Shown: positions 34,356-42,448, counted from the first letter of the stretch. The stretch: 50,113 bases of DNA from Hydrogenophaga sp. (GCF_030373225.1 NZ_JAUCZG010000031.1:1-50113), one strand, 5' to 3'. Numbers and translations: made by a program. The notes: a model not told the origin generated them from the sequence alone.

Positions 34356-35346
34356 TGGCGCGGAACCCGGTGGCCTTGACGACCTGCGCCCAGCGCGCGG
34401 TCTCGGCGGCAATGGTGGCCGCGAACGCGTCGCCGTTCTCCTGCGGCACGTCGAAGCCCTGGGCCTCCAGCCGGGCCTTGAATTCCGGCGTGGCCTGGGC
34501 CTTCACCGCAGCCGCCATGATCTGGTCAAGCACCGCCTTGGGGGCCGCCGACGGCGCCACCACACCGAACCAGACGGTGGAACTGAGGTCGGGGTGGCCG
34601 AGCTCGGCCAGGGTCGGCACCTCGGGCATGAACCGGGTGCGCTCCCTGGACGTGACGGCGATGGCATTGAGCTTGCCGGCCTGCACCTGCGGCAGCGCCG
34701 CCTGCAGCTGCGTGAACCCGAGCAGCACCTGGCCGCCCAGCAGGTCGGCGATCTGCGGCGCGCTGCCCTTGTAGGGGATGTGCACCATGTCGAGCTTCAG
34801 GCGTTCGTTGAGCTGGAAGCCCAGGAAGTGCGAGGGCGTGCCCGGGCTGAACGAAGCGTAGGCGGCCTTCTTCGGGTTGGCCGCTGCCCACTTGGCGAGT
34901 TCCGCCAGGGTTCTGGCTGGCACCGACGGGTGCGTGACCAGCACCAGCGGGCTCTCGATGCCCTTGGCGATGGGTTTGAAGTCCGACTGCTTCCAGCGCA
35001 GGTTGCCGTAGACCGACGGGTTGATGGTGAACATGGCCTGTGTGCTGATCCACAGCGTGTGGCCGTCGGGCGCGGCGGCATGCACCTGGTCGGCGCTGAG
35101 GTTGCCGTTGGCGCCGGCCTTGTTCTCGACGATGAAGGTGCCGCCGGTCTGGCGGGCGAGCTGGTCGGCCAGTGCCCGGGCATAGACGTCGACCGAGCCG
35201 CCGGCGGGTGTGCCCACCACCAGCGTGACGGCCTTGCCCGGCCAGGCCTGGGCCAGGGCGAGGGGCGCGGCACAGGCCGCTGCCAGGGCCAGCCAGGCGG
35301 TGCGTGCCAGGCGGGTGGTCGACGGGGACGAGAGGATGGTGTACAT
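34348..35346 (-). CDS. Tripartite tricarboxylate transporter substrate-binding protein (Bug family)
   Basis: A 332-residue periplasmic binding protein. Signal peptide ends about residue 32 (PLALAQA). Bug family blocks are WPGKAVTLVVGTPAGGSVDVYARALAD, FIVENKAGANGNL and MVHIPYKGSAPQIADLLGGQV. Such proteins bind carboxylates or aromatic acids in the periplasm; many are orphans without TctA/TctB transporter genes, as here. It is divergent from the MarR regulator gene, and the 101-base gap between them holds a candidate operator. Ligand unknown. Confidence 0.9.
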   Translation of the reverse strand: MYTILSSPSTTRLARTAWLALAAACAAPLALAQAWPGKAVTLVVGTPAGGSVDVYARALADQLARQTGGTFIVENKAGANGNLSADQVHAAAPDGHTLWISTQAMFTINPSVYGNLRWKQSDFKPIAKGIESPLVLVTHPSVPARTLAELAKWAAANPKKAAYASFSPGTPSHFLGFQLNERLKLDMVHIPYKGSAPQIADLLGGQVLLGFTQLQAALPQVQAGKLNAIAVTSRERTRFMPEVPTLAELGHPDLSSTVWFGVVAPSAAPKAVLDQIMAAAVKAQATPEFKARLEAQGFDVPQENGDAFAATIAAETARWAQVVKATGFRANE

Positions 35347-35397
35347 GTTGTCTCCTGGGTGGTTCGGGCGTGAGCGTCGAATCTATGCCCGGACCAT

Positions 35398-35418
35398 TTG
35401 ATTGACCAATACAACCAA
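35398..35418. promoter_or_regulatory. Candidate MarR operator between the Bug and MarR genes
   Basis: Inverted repeat TTGATTG-7 bases-CAACCAA (6 of 7 arm positions match) in an AT-richer patch of a GC-rich gap. It is 51 bases before the Bug start and 29 before the MarR start, where one dimer could regulate both directions. Confidence 0.45.
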
Positions 35419-35447
35419 GCTCAGGGTATTCACCCAGAGGAGTGCAC

Positions 35448-35972
35448 GTGTCCGATTTCCGCAGCGACCCCGCCCAGGCGGCAAGCGAACTCTTCCTGTA
35501 CCGCCTGTCCCGGCTGCAGGCGGTGGCCGTGGCGCCGGTGGGGCGCCTGTGCCAGGCCCGCTACGGCATCTCGCGCCGCGAATGGCGGCTGATCGTCATG
35601 CTGGCCCGGCACGCGCCCATGCTGTCGTCCGAGCTGGCGGATCTGGCGCAGCTCGACCGCGCCCGCACCTCGCGCATCATCACCGCGCTGGCCGGCAAGA
35701 AGCTGATCGCGCGCGTGGTGATCCCCAGCGACCGGCGCCAGGCCCGGGTGTCGCTCACCGAGGCAGGCCGCGCCCTCTACGACGAGTTCCTGCCGGTGGT
35801 GGTGGAGCTCAACCGGCAGCTGCTGCTGGCGCTGGAGCCCGACGAGGTGGCGCAGCTCGACGCGCTGGTGCAGCGCCTGGCCGAGCGCGCGCGCGCCAAC
35901 CTGGAGGCGCTGGACCTGCCGAAGCTGGATCGCTCGCGCGCCGCCGCACGGCGCTCGGCCCGGGCCGTTTGA
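35448..35972 (+). CDS. MarR family transcriptional regulator
   Basis: A 174-residue regulator with the winged helix-turn-helix SSELADLAQLDRARTSRIITAL followed by the wing VIPSDRRQARVSLTEAGRAL (DRR-x-R signature). GTG at 35448 was chosen because GAGG lies about 8 bases upstream; a second GTG two codons earlier is possible. It is divergent from the Bug binding-protein and DUF3237 genes and is their likely regulator, probably released by a small aromatic or carboxylate ligand. Confidence 0.88.
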   Translation: MSDFRSDPAQAASELFLYRLSRLQAVAVAPVGRLCQARYGISRREWRLIVMLARHAPMLSSELADLAQLDRARTSRIITALAGKKLIARVVIPSDRRQARVSLTEAGRALYDEFLPVVVELNRQLLLALEPDEVAQLDALVQRLAERARANLEALDLPKLDRSRAAARRSARAV

Positions 35973-35978
35973 GTCGCC

Positions 35979-37091
35979 TCAGCGCTGGCCGATCTTCACG
36001 TCGCCGAACAGCTGGCTCACGCCGCGCGGCTGGCTGCGCCAGTATTGGGGCGGGGCGTCCACCCGGGCGCCGAGCGCGGCCGCAGCGTGCCAGGGCCAGC
36101 GCGGGTCGTAGAGCATGGCGCGCGCCAGCGCCACCAGGTCGGCCCGGCCGCTGGCGATGATGGCTTCGGCCTGTTCGGGCTCGGTCACCAGACCCACGGC
36201 GATGGTGGGCAGGCCCACCTCGTGTTTGAGCTGTTCGGCCAGCGGCACCTGGTAGCCCGGGCCGAGCGGGATCTGCTGCAGCGGCGAGATGCCCGCGCTG
36301 GAGACGTGCAGGAAGTGGCAGCCGCGCGCCTTGAGCGCCTGCCCGAAGACCACGCTCTGCGCCACGTCCCAGCCGCCGTCGACCCAGTCGGTGGCTGAGA
36401 GCCGCAGGCCCAGCGCCATGCCGGGCGGCAGCACCGCGCGCACCGCGTCGAACACCGCCAGCGGGAAGCGCATGCGGTTCTCCAGCGAGCCGCCGTATTC
36501 GTCGCTGCGCTGGTTGGACAAGGGCGAAAGGAACTGGTGCAGCAGGTAGCCGTGAGCGGCGTGCAGCTCGATCGCATCGATGCCGATGCGGTGTGCGCGC
36601 AGGGCCGCGTCCACGAAGGCCTGCTGGATGCGCGCCAGGCCGGACGCGTCGAGCGCGTGCGGCGGCGCTTCGTGCGGGAGATGGGGAATGGCCGAGGGCG
36701 CCAGCGTGTCCCAGCCGCCGTCTTGCAGGGCGATGAGTTGTCCACCCTCCCATGGCGCACGGCTGGACGCCTTGCGCCCGGCGTGCGAGAGCTGGATCGC
36801 GACCGGCATGGCCGAGTGCTGGCGCAGCTTGCGCAGCACCTCGCCCAGCGCGTGCTCGTTCGCCTCGTTCCACAGGCCCAGGTCGGTCGGTGAAATGCGG
36901 CCTTCGGGCGTGACCGCCGTGGCCTCCAGGATCAACAGCCCCGCGCCCGAGAGCGCAAGGTGGCCGAGGTGGATCAGGTGCCAGTCGGTGGCGTTGCCGT
37001 GTTCGGCCGAGTACTGGCACATGGGCGCGATCACGATGCGGTTCTTCAGGTGCAACGGACCGATGTCGTGGGGAGAAAAAAGCTGGCTCAC
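35979..37091 (-). CDS. NADH:flavin oxidoreductase, Old Yellow Enzyme family (YqjM/XenA-like)
   Basis: A 370-residue FMN ene-reductase that reduces activated C=C bonds. Blocks are NRIVIAPMCQYSAEHGNATDWH, with Cys and Tyr of the YqjM class, QLSHAGRKASS, IELHAAHGYLLHQFLSPLSNQR with the substrate His pair, EYGGSLENRMRF and a C-terminal VALARAMLYDPRWPWHAA. The start is GTG at 37091 (VSQLFSPHDIG). It follows the unknown 147-residue protein gene by 52 bases. Confidence 0.9.
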   Translation of the reverse strand: MSQLFSPHDIGPLHLKNRIVIAPMCQYSAEHGNATDWHLIHLGHLALSGAGLLILEATAVTPEGRISPTDLGLWNEANEHALGEVLRKLRQHSAMPVAIQLSHAGRKASSRAPWEGGQLIALQDGGWDTLAPSAIPHLPHEAPPHALDASGLARIQQAFVDAALRAHRIGIDAIELHAAHGYLLHQFLSPLSNQRSDEYGGSLENRMRFPLAVFDAVRAVLPPGMALGLRLSATDWVDGGWDVAQSVVFGQALKARGCHFLHVSSAGISPLQQIPLGPGYQVPLAEQLKHEVGLPTIAVGLVTEPEQAEAIIASGRADLVALARAMLYDPRWPWHAAAALGARVDAPPQYWRSQPRGVSQLFGDVKIGQR

Positions 37092-37143
37092 GGGGTTCCT
37101 TGAGACGGTGAATGGGACGATCGGGAGCGCGTTGAGGGCGCGT

Positions 37144-37587
37144 TCAGGGCGTGTTGTCGGTGTCGAAGCGCAGGTGCTCGCGCACCCAGTCGTCCGCGTT
37201 CGCGTAGACCTCACCCGCCGAGCCCACGGCCACGTGGTCGGGGTGTCGCACCTCGAGCGGGCCCTCGAGCGTGGCCAGCAGCGCCACGGTGCCGGGCGGC
37301 ACCTGCACCAGCCGGCTGCGCTCGAGCTTGCGGTAGCGTCCGGGCCCGACGGCCTCGTAGCTGCGCTCGAACAAGGCTTTCTTGATCGGCCAGGGTGCGC
37401 CGTGGTCCGGCACCACCACCCAGTCCAGGCCCGGGTCGGCCGTGAGTTCGCCCCAGGCCACTTCAAACCGCTCCATGCCGCGGGGTTCCCGAATCGCCAC
37501 CGTGAAGCGGCGCGAGGCCGTGCGCAGGGGGCCCCAGGCGGGCGGAATGTCGCCGGCGTGGGCAATGCTGACGCGCTGTTCCCTCAT
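37144..37587 (-). CDS. Conserved-looking protein of unknown function
   Basis: A 147-residue protein that I do not recognise with confidence. It has a mid segment VVPDHGAPWPIKKALFERSY, then GPGRYRKLERSRLVQVPPG and the tail GSAGEVYANADDWVREHLRF. The pattern PGxYxK and a final GDxY-like block recall the PGDYG-type domain, unproven. There is no signal peptide or membrane segment. The ATG at 37587 lies one base from the reductase stop, so it is cotranscribed with the reductase and probably with the Old Yellow Enzyme. Confidence 0.65.
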   Translation of the reverse strand: MREQRVSIAHAGDIPPAWGPLRTASRRFTVAIREPRGMERFEVAWGELTADPGLDWVVVPDHGAPWPIKKALFERSYEAVGPGRYRKLERSRLVQVPPGTVALLATLEGPLEVRHPDHVAVGSAGEVYANADDWVREHLRFDTDNTP

Positions 37588-37588
37588 C

Positions 37589-38824
37589 TCAGGCGTGCGC
37601 AGGCTCGTCAAGGATCCGAAAGCCCAGGCCCGCGCGCTCCTGCAGGCGGCGCACCAGCGTCAGGCCCATGGCCGCACCCGGCGTCCACACGCCGCCGGGC
37701 GTCATGTCGGGGCCGGTCTCGCGGGCCAGGCACAGGGCGGCCTCGGCAATCAGTTTGCAGGTGGAGCCATAGCCCGGGTCGCGGTCGCCCTTGACGCTCG
37801 CGCGCAGGGTTCGGCCATCGGCGGTCTGGCCGATGAACAGCACCTCGTAGCAGCCCTTCTCGCGTTGTTCCCTCGTCGGGCCCTGGCCGGGCTGCGGCAA
37901 CGCAAAGCGGCGGATGAGCGCGCGCGTGGGGCCGAACGCCAGCAGCGCGTTCTGCAGCCGGGTGTTGCGCGCCATCGTTCGCGCGCGCTTCTCGCCGCCG
38001 GCGCCAGCACCCGTGAGCATGCGTTCGCTGTAGACAAAATCGGTGCCCCAGGGGTGCCCGCGCAGTGCATGGGTGCGGTGCACGTTCTTGGTGTTGATCG
38101 GCGCCATCACGAAAGGCCCGGTCCACGACTGTGCGAGATCGTCGAAAGCGGCGGTGTTGTCGTCGGCTTGGCGAGGGCCGCGAAAACCCGGCGTGAGCGC
38201 AAACGGATCGCCCAGCGTGCGTGCCAACCCCGGCTGTCGCCCGGCGGCCTCCAGTGTGGCCAGCAGGCTGGCCGCCGTGCCGCCGGAGAAGCCGCCCTTC
38301 ATCACCTTCACCCGGCCGTGCACCCGCACCAGTGGAGCGCCCAGCCGCTGCATCGCTTCGTGCTGCAGGAAGAGCACGCCAAGATCGAACGGGATCGAGT
38401 CGAAACCGCACGAGAAGACGATGCGCGACCCGCTGGCCGCCGCCGGGCCTTGCAGGCGAGGAATCATCTGCGCCATCCAGCCGGGCTCGCCGCACAGGTC
38501 CACATAGTCGGTGCCGGCCTGTGCACAGGCGTCCACCAGCGGCTGGCCGTGCAACTGGTACGGCCCCACGGTGCTGATGACCACCCGCGCCTGCGCCACC
38601 AGCCGGGCCAGCGCGGTGGCATCGGTCGCGTCGGCCACCAGCAGGGGCAGGGCGGGACCGATGCCGAGTTCGTCGCGCACCTGCGTGAGCTTCTCCAGGC
38701 TGCGCCCGGCCATGGCCCAGGCCACACCGCGTCCCTCGCCGTAAGTCTGGTGGAGGTACTCGGCGACCAGTCGGCCGGTGAAGCCGGTGGCACCGAAAAC
38801 AATGATGTCGAAGGCTTTGTCCAT
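37589..38824 (-). CDS. Saccharopine dehydrogenase-like NADP-binding protein (trans-acting enoyl reductase type)
   Basis: A 411-residue Rossmann protein. NADP motif IIVFGATGFTGRLVAEYL near the start, AMAGRSLEKLTQVRDELG, STVGPYQLHGQPLVDACAQAG, DYVDLCGEP and FSCGFDSIPFDLG are characteristic of the trans-acting enoyl reductase/saccharopine dehydrogenase group, where some members reduce polyketide or isoprenoid double bonds. It is divergent from the TetR gene of the carboxylase operon and shares its 144-base promoter gap, so it may be coregulated. Confidence 0.87.
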   Translation of the reverse strand: MDKAFDIIVFGATGFTGRLVAEYLHQTYGEGRGVAWAMAGRSLEKLTQVRDELGIGPALPLLVADATDATALARLVAQARVVISTVGPYQLHGQPLVDACAQAGTDYVDLCGEPGWMAQMIPRLQGPAAASGSRIVFSCGFDSIPFDLGVLFLQHEAMQRLGAPLVRVHGRVKVMKGGFSGGTAASLLATLEAAGRQPGLARTLGDPFALTPGFRGPRQADDNTAAFDDLAQSWTGPFVMAPINTKNVHRTHALRGHPWGTDFVYSERMLTGAGAGGEKRARTMARNTRLQNALLAFGPTRALIRRFALPQPGQGPTREQREKGCYEVLFIGQTADGRTLRASVKGDRDPGYGSTCKLIAEAALCLARETGPDMTPGGVWTPGAAMGLTLVRRLQERAGLGFRILDEPAHA

Positions 38825-38916
38825 GCGGCATGGTCGCAGAAACGCGGCCGGCCCGTCATCGCCATCAGGGTATGCACGGGGCCTCGATGTCGAGCCGGAG
38901 ACAGCGGTCTTCATTT

Positions 38917-38957
38917 TCACAAAGCAATTGCTTGTTGAAATTCACCTGCGCTGTTAA
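38917..38957 (+). promoter_or_regulatory. Candidate promoter and TetR operator of the carboxylase operon
   Basis: A 22-base palindrome at 38917-38938 (9 of 11 pairs match) centred on AGCAATTGCT. It overlaps a possible -35 TTGCTT (38928-38933), with a -10 TGTTAA at 38952-38957 and an 18-base spacer. It lies between the divergent reductase and TetR genes and would suit a TetR dimer acting on both. Confidence 0.55.
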
Positions 38958-38968
38958 GGTCTGCGGCC

Positions 38969-39664
38969 ATGACCGTGGACACACCCGAAACCCTGGCCAC
39001 CGAGGGGGCTGCCCAAGCGCCGCGGCGTTCGCGCGGGCGACCGCGCAAGACGGCCGATGAGCGCGACGATGGCAACCGGCGGCGCGAGCTGCTCACGGGT
39101 GCGGCGCGGCTGTTCCGGGCGCAGGGTTTTGCGGGCACCAGCACGCGCGACATCGCCACCGCCGCGGGCATGCGATCGGGCTCGCCCTTCTACCATTTCG
39201 AGAGCAAGGAAGCCCTGCTGGCCGCGGTGATGCTCGAGGGCATGCAGGGTGCGCTGCAGCGGCAGAATGCCGCGCTGGCCCGCCTGGCGCCCGATGCCGG
39301 GTTGCGCGAGCGCCTGCGCGTGCTGGTGCGCAACCACTTCGACGTGCTGCTCGGGCCCGACAGCGATTTCATTCCGGTGATGCTGTACGAGTGGCGCTCG
39401 CTCGACGCGACGCAGCGCAGCGAGGTCAACCGCCTGAAGGACGACTACGAAGCGGCGTGGGTGCCGGTGCTGGAGGCGCTGCATGCCACCCGTCAACTGG
39501 CGGGCGATCCGCTGCTGGCGCGGCTCATGATCTTCGGTGCGCTGAACTGGTCGGTGCAATGGTACGCAGCGCCCTCGGGGCGCACTGCCCGATCGCGTGC
39601 GCGCGCCTCGCTCGACGAGCTCACAACCGCTGCCCTGCAACTCTTTCTCAAGGAGGCCGCATGA
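38969..39664 (+). CDS. TetR family regulator of the carboxylase operon
   Basis: A 231-residue regulator. An Arg-rich N-terminal tail (RRSRGRPRKTADERDD) precedes the helix-turn-helix LLTGAARLFRAQGFAGTSTR then DIATAAGMRSGSPFYHFESK. The C-terminal domain resembles TetR_C acyl-CoA or terpenoid sensors. It overlaps the SDR gene as ATGA. It is in the position of atuR/liuR-like regulators but with TetR architecture as in atuR. The palindrome in front is a likely autoregulatory operator. Confidence 0.87.
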   Translation: MTVDTPETLATEGAAQAPRRSRGRPRKTADERDDGNRRRELLTGAARLFRAQGFAGTSTRDIATAAGMRSGSPFYHFESKEALLAAVMLEGMQGALQRQNAALARLAPDAGLRERLRVLVRNHFDVLLGPDSDFIPVMLYEWRSLDATQRSEVNRLKDDYEAAWVPVLEALHATRQLAGDPLLARLMIFGALNWSVQWYAAPSGRTARSRARASLDELTTAALQLFLKEAA

Positions 39665-40563
39665 CTTCGCACCCAGCTTCACATTACCGCTCTGCGTTTG
39701 CCCCCGGCCTGCTGCGGGGCCAGGTGATTCTGGTCACCGGCGGCGGCTCCGGCATCGGCCGCTGCACCGCGCACGAACTGGCCAGCCTGGGCGCCCACGT
39801 GGTGCTGATCGGGCGCAAGCTGGAAAAGCTGCAGCTGGTGGCCGGCGAGATCGTGGCCGACGGTGGCCGCGCCAGTTTCCACGCCTGCGACATCCGCCAC
39901 GAAGACACGGTGCGCACCGTGGTCACGGCGGTGGTTGCCGCACATGGCCGCATCGACGGCCTGGTGAACAACGCGGGCGGCCAGTACATCACGCCGCTGG
40001 AGAACATCAGCGCCAAGGGCTGGCAGGCGGTGATCGACACCAACCTCACCGGCGGCTTCCTGATGGCGCGCGAGTGTTACGTGCAGAGCATGCAGGCCGT
40101 TGGTGGATCCATCGTCAACATCGTGGCCGACATGTGGGGTTCGATGCCCGGCATGGGTCACAGCGGCGCGGCGCGCGCGGGCATGGTGAATTTCACCGAA
40201 ACGGCCGCGCTGGAATGGGCGCGCAGCGGTGTGCGCGTGAACGCGGTGGCCCCGGGCTACATCGCCTCCAGCGGCATGGACCATTACCCCGCCGAGGCCG
40301 GGCCCATGCTGCGCGAAATGCGCGAGACCGTGCCGGCCGGGCGCTTCGGCAACGAAGCCGAAACGTCCGCCGCCATCGTCTTCCTGCTCTCGCCCGCGGC
40401 GAGCTTCATCAGCGGCAGCGTGCTCAGGGTGGACGGAGCGCGACCGCAGGTGCGCATGGGCTGGGGCCAGGTGGCCGCACCGGTGGAGGTGCAGGGCCGC
40501 GACGCGGTGAAACCCTTCGACGGTTTTCATCGGTATGTGACGCCGAGGGTGCTTCAGGAATGA
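39661..40563 (+). CDS. SDR family oxidoreductase, PECR/2,4-dienoyl-CoA reductase-like, non-canonical active site
   Basis: A 300-residue short-chain dehydrogenase. NADP motif VTGGGSGIGRC at 26-35, NNAGG at 103-107, IDTNLTGGF. The catalytic stretch reads HSGAARAGMVNFTETAALEW. In peroxisomal trans-2-enoyl-CoA reductases the aligned segment carries Tyr and Lys of YxxxK, but here those positions are Val176 and Glu180. Cofactor binding looks intact, with SPAASFISGSVLRVDGARP at the end. It may catalyse by another residue or act in a different way. The position resembles AtuB/AtuG. Confidence 0.85.
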   Translation: MTSHPASHYRSAFAPGLLRGQVILVTGGGSGIGRCTAHELASLGAHVVLIGRKLEKLQLVAGEIVADGGRASFHACDIRHEDTVRTVVTAVVAAHGRIDGLVNNAGGQYITPLENISAKGWQAVIDTNLTGGFLMARECYVQSMQAVGGSIVNIVADMWGSMPGMGHSGAARAGMVNFTETAALEWARSGVRVNAVAPGYIASSGMDHYPAEAGPMLREMRETVPAGRFGNEAETSAAIVFLLSPAASFISGSVLRVDGARPQVRMGWGQVAAPVEVQGRDAVKPFDGFHRYVTPRVLQE

Positions 40564-40574
40564 AAAAAGATCCG

Positions 40575-40754
40575 TTCGTGCGGAGCCACTCTGCGTTCGC
40601 CCTGAGCGCAGCTCCGTTCGCCCTGAGCTTGTCGAAGGGTTCACCTACACCTGGGCCAGGGCTTCGACAGGCTCAGCCCGAACGGAGGTGGGCTCAGCCC
40701 GAACGGAGGTGGGCTCAGCCCGAACGGAGGTGGGCTCAGCCCGAGCGGACATCG
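40575..40754. repeat. Inverted repeat plus 21-base tandem array
   Basis: A 24-base inverted pair at 40614-40637 and 40662-40685 (21 of 24 match) has the core GAGCTTGTCGAAG / CTTCGACAGGCTC; a partial third copy lies at 40593-40610. Four tandem 21-base units start at 40671 with sequence GCTCAGCCCGAACGGAGGTG plus G; units 1-3 (40671-40733) are identical and the fourth is diverged. It fills the whole gap between the SDR and carboxylase genes. Confidence 0.85.
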
Positions 40755-40764
40755 GTGGCTTGCC

Positions 40765-42417
40765 ATGTTTGAATCGTCTTTCAATCCCCGGAGCCCGCAG
40801 GCGCAGCAACGGCGCGACGCCATGCTCGCGCGCATCCATCAGCTGCGGGCGCTCGAAGACCGGGCCGCACAGGCCTCGGCCAAGTCAAAACCGGTGTTCG
40901 ACAAACGCGGCCAGCTGCTGCCGCGCGAACGGGTGGCGCTGTTGCTCGATCCGGGCGCGCCCTACTTGCCGCTGTGTTCGCTGGCGGGCTTTCTGCAGGA
41001 CACCCGGGACCCGGCGAAGTCGGTGCCTGGCGGCGGCATGGTGGCCGGCATCGGCTTCATTGCCGGCGTGCGCTGCATGGTGGTGGCCAGCGACTCGGGC
41101 ATCGAGGCCGGCGCCATCCAGCCGCGTGGCCTGGAGAAGATCCTGCGCGTGCAGGACATGGCCTTGCAGAACAGGCTGCCGTTCGTGCACCTGGTCGAGA
41201 GCGCCGGTGCCAACCTCATGAAATACCAGGTCGAGGGTTTCGTGCACGGCGGCACGCTGTTCCGCAACCTGGCGCGCCACTCTGCCGCCGGCCTGCCGGT
41301 GATCACGGTGCAGCACGGTTCGGGCACGGCGGGTGGCGCCTACATGCCGGGGCTCAGCGACGTGGTGATCATGGTGCGGGGGCGCTCGCGGGCCTTTCTC
41401 GCGGGGCCGCCTTTGTTGATGGCGGCCACCGGTGAAGTGGCCACCGAAGAAGAACTGGGCGGGGCCGAGATGCACACCGCTGTGTCGGGGCTGGGGGAGT
41501 ATCTGGCGGAGGATGACCGGGAGGCGCTGGGGATGGCGCGCAGACTCCTCGCTTCCCTTCGCCCTCGACTTCACCCTTCACTCCGCCCCGAGCCTCACTC
41601 ATCCGTTCGGGAGGGAGGCTCGGCCCGAGCGGATGGCCTGGAGCCCACTTTCCCCGCCGAAGAACTCCTCGGCCTCATGCCGCCCCACCACCGCGAACCG
41701 GTGGACATGCGCGAAGTCATCGCCCGCATCGTCGACGGCTCCGAGCTGCTGGAGTTCAAGGCCCTTTTCGGTGCCGCCACGCTGTGCGTGCAGGCCCGCA
41801 TCCACGGCCACGCGGTGGGCATCATCAGCAACAACGGCCCGATCGACGTGGCCGGCGCCAACAAGGCCACGCACTTCATCCAGTGGATGTGCCAGCTCGG
41901 CCACCCCATCGTTTACCTGCAGAACACCACCGGCTACATGGTGGGCAAGGACAGCGAGCAGGGCGGAATGATCAAGCACGGCAGCAAGATGATCCAGGCC
42001 GTGACGAGCGCCACCGTGCCGCAGATCACCATCCAGTGCGGGGCGTCGTTCGGCGCCGGCAACTACGGCATGTGCGGGCGCGGTTACGAACCGCGTTTCC
42101 TGTTCAGCTGGCCGCAGGCGAAAACCGCCGTGATGGGCGGCGAACAGGCCGCACGCACCATGCAGATCGTGGCCGAGGCCGGCATGGCGCGCAAAGGCAT
42201 CACGCCCGACCCGGTGCAGATGCAGGCTCAGTTCGACCAGATCGTGAACGTGTTCGAGAGCCAGGCCGACGCCTTCCACACCAGCGGCCTGGTGCTCGAC
42301 GACGGCGTGATCGACCCGCGCGACACCCGCGCCGTGCTGGCCTTCTGCCTGGACACCTGCGCCGAGGCCGCCGCGCACCAGCCCCGGCCCATGCAGTTCG
42401 GCGTGGCCCGCATGTAA
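40765..42417 (+). CDS. Acyl-CoA carboxylase carboxyltransferase (beta) subunit, MCC/geranyl-CoA carboxylase type
   Basis: A 550-residue carboxyltransferase that moves CO2 from biotin to the gamma-methyl carbon of a 3-methyl-enoyl-CoA. Crotonase-fold blocks are GTAGGAYMPGLSDVV, FLAGPPLLMAATGEVATEEE and GGAEMHTAVSGLGEYLAEDD in the N-lobe, and GIISNNGPIDVAGANKATHF and GASFGAGNYGMCGRGYEPRF in the C-lobe. Residues about 268-293 (HPSLRPEPHSSVREGGSARADG) form a linker encoded by an inserted palindromic repeat. It pairs with the alpha subunit at 44412. The substrate may be methylcrotonyl-, geranyl- or another branched acyl-CoA. Confidence 0.9.
   Translation: MFESSFNPRSPQAQQRRDAMLARIHQLRALEDRAAQASAKSKPVFDKRGQLLPRERVALLLDPGAPYLPLCSLAGFLQDTRDPAKSVPGGGMVAGIGFIAGVRCMVVASDSGIEAGAIQPRGLEKILRVQDMALQNRLPFVHLVESAGANLMKYQVEGFVHGGTLFRNLARHSAAGLPVITVQHGSGTAGGAYMPGLSDVVIMVRGRSRAFLAGPPLLMAATGEVATEEELGGAEMHTAVSGLGEYLAEDDREALGMARRLLASLRPRLHPSLRPEPHSSVREGGSARADGLEPTFPAEELLGLMPPHHREPVDMREVIARIVDGSELLEFKALFGAATLCVQARIHGHAVGIISNNGPIDVAGANKATHFIQWMCQLGHPIVYLQNTTGYMVGKDSEQGGMIKHGSKMIQAVTSATVPQITIQCGASFGAGNYGMCGRGYEPRFLFSWPQAKTAVMGGEQAARTMQIVAEAGMARKGITPDPVQMQAQFDQIVNVFESQADAFHTSGLVLDDGVIDPRDTRAVLAFCLDTCAEAAAHQPRPMQFGVARM
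41600..41635. repeat. Palindromic repeat inserted in frame in the carboxyltransferase gene
   Basis: CATCCGTTCGGG (41600-41611) pairs with CCCGAGCGGATG (41624-41635) at 11 of 12 positions. The GGCTCGGCCCGAGCGGATGG part resembles the 21-base units at 40671-40754. It encodes part of the extra linker of the protein. Confidence 0.7.
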
Positions 42418-42448
42418 GCCCTTCCATCACAACCACCGGAGACCAGCC

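Noticed and set aside
40671..40754. Short repeats that could be taken for a CRISPR array
   Set aside because: The units are contiguous 21-base tandem copies without spacers, and no cas genes are present.
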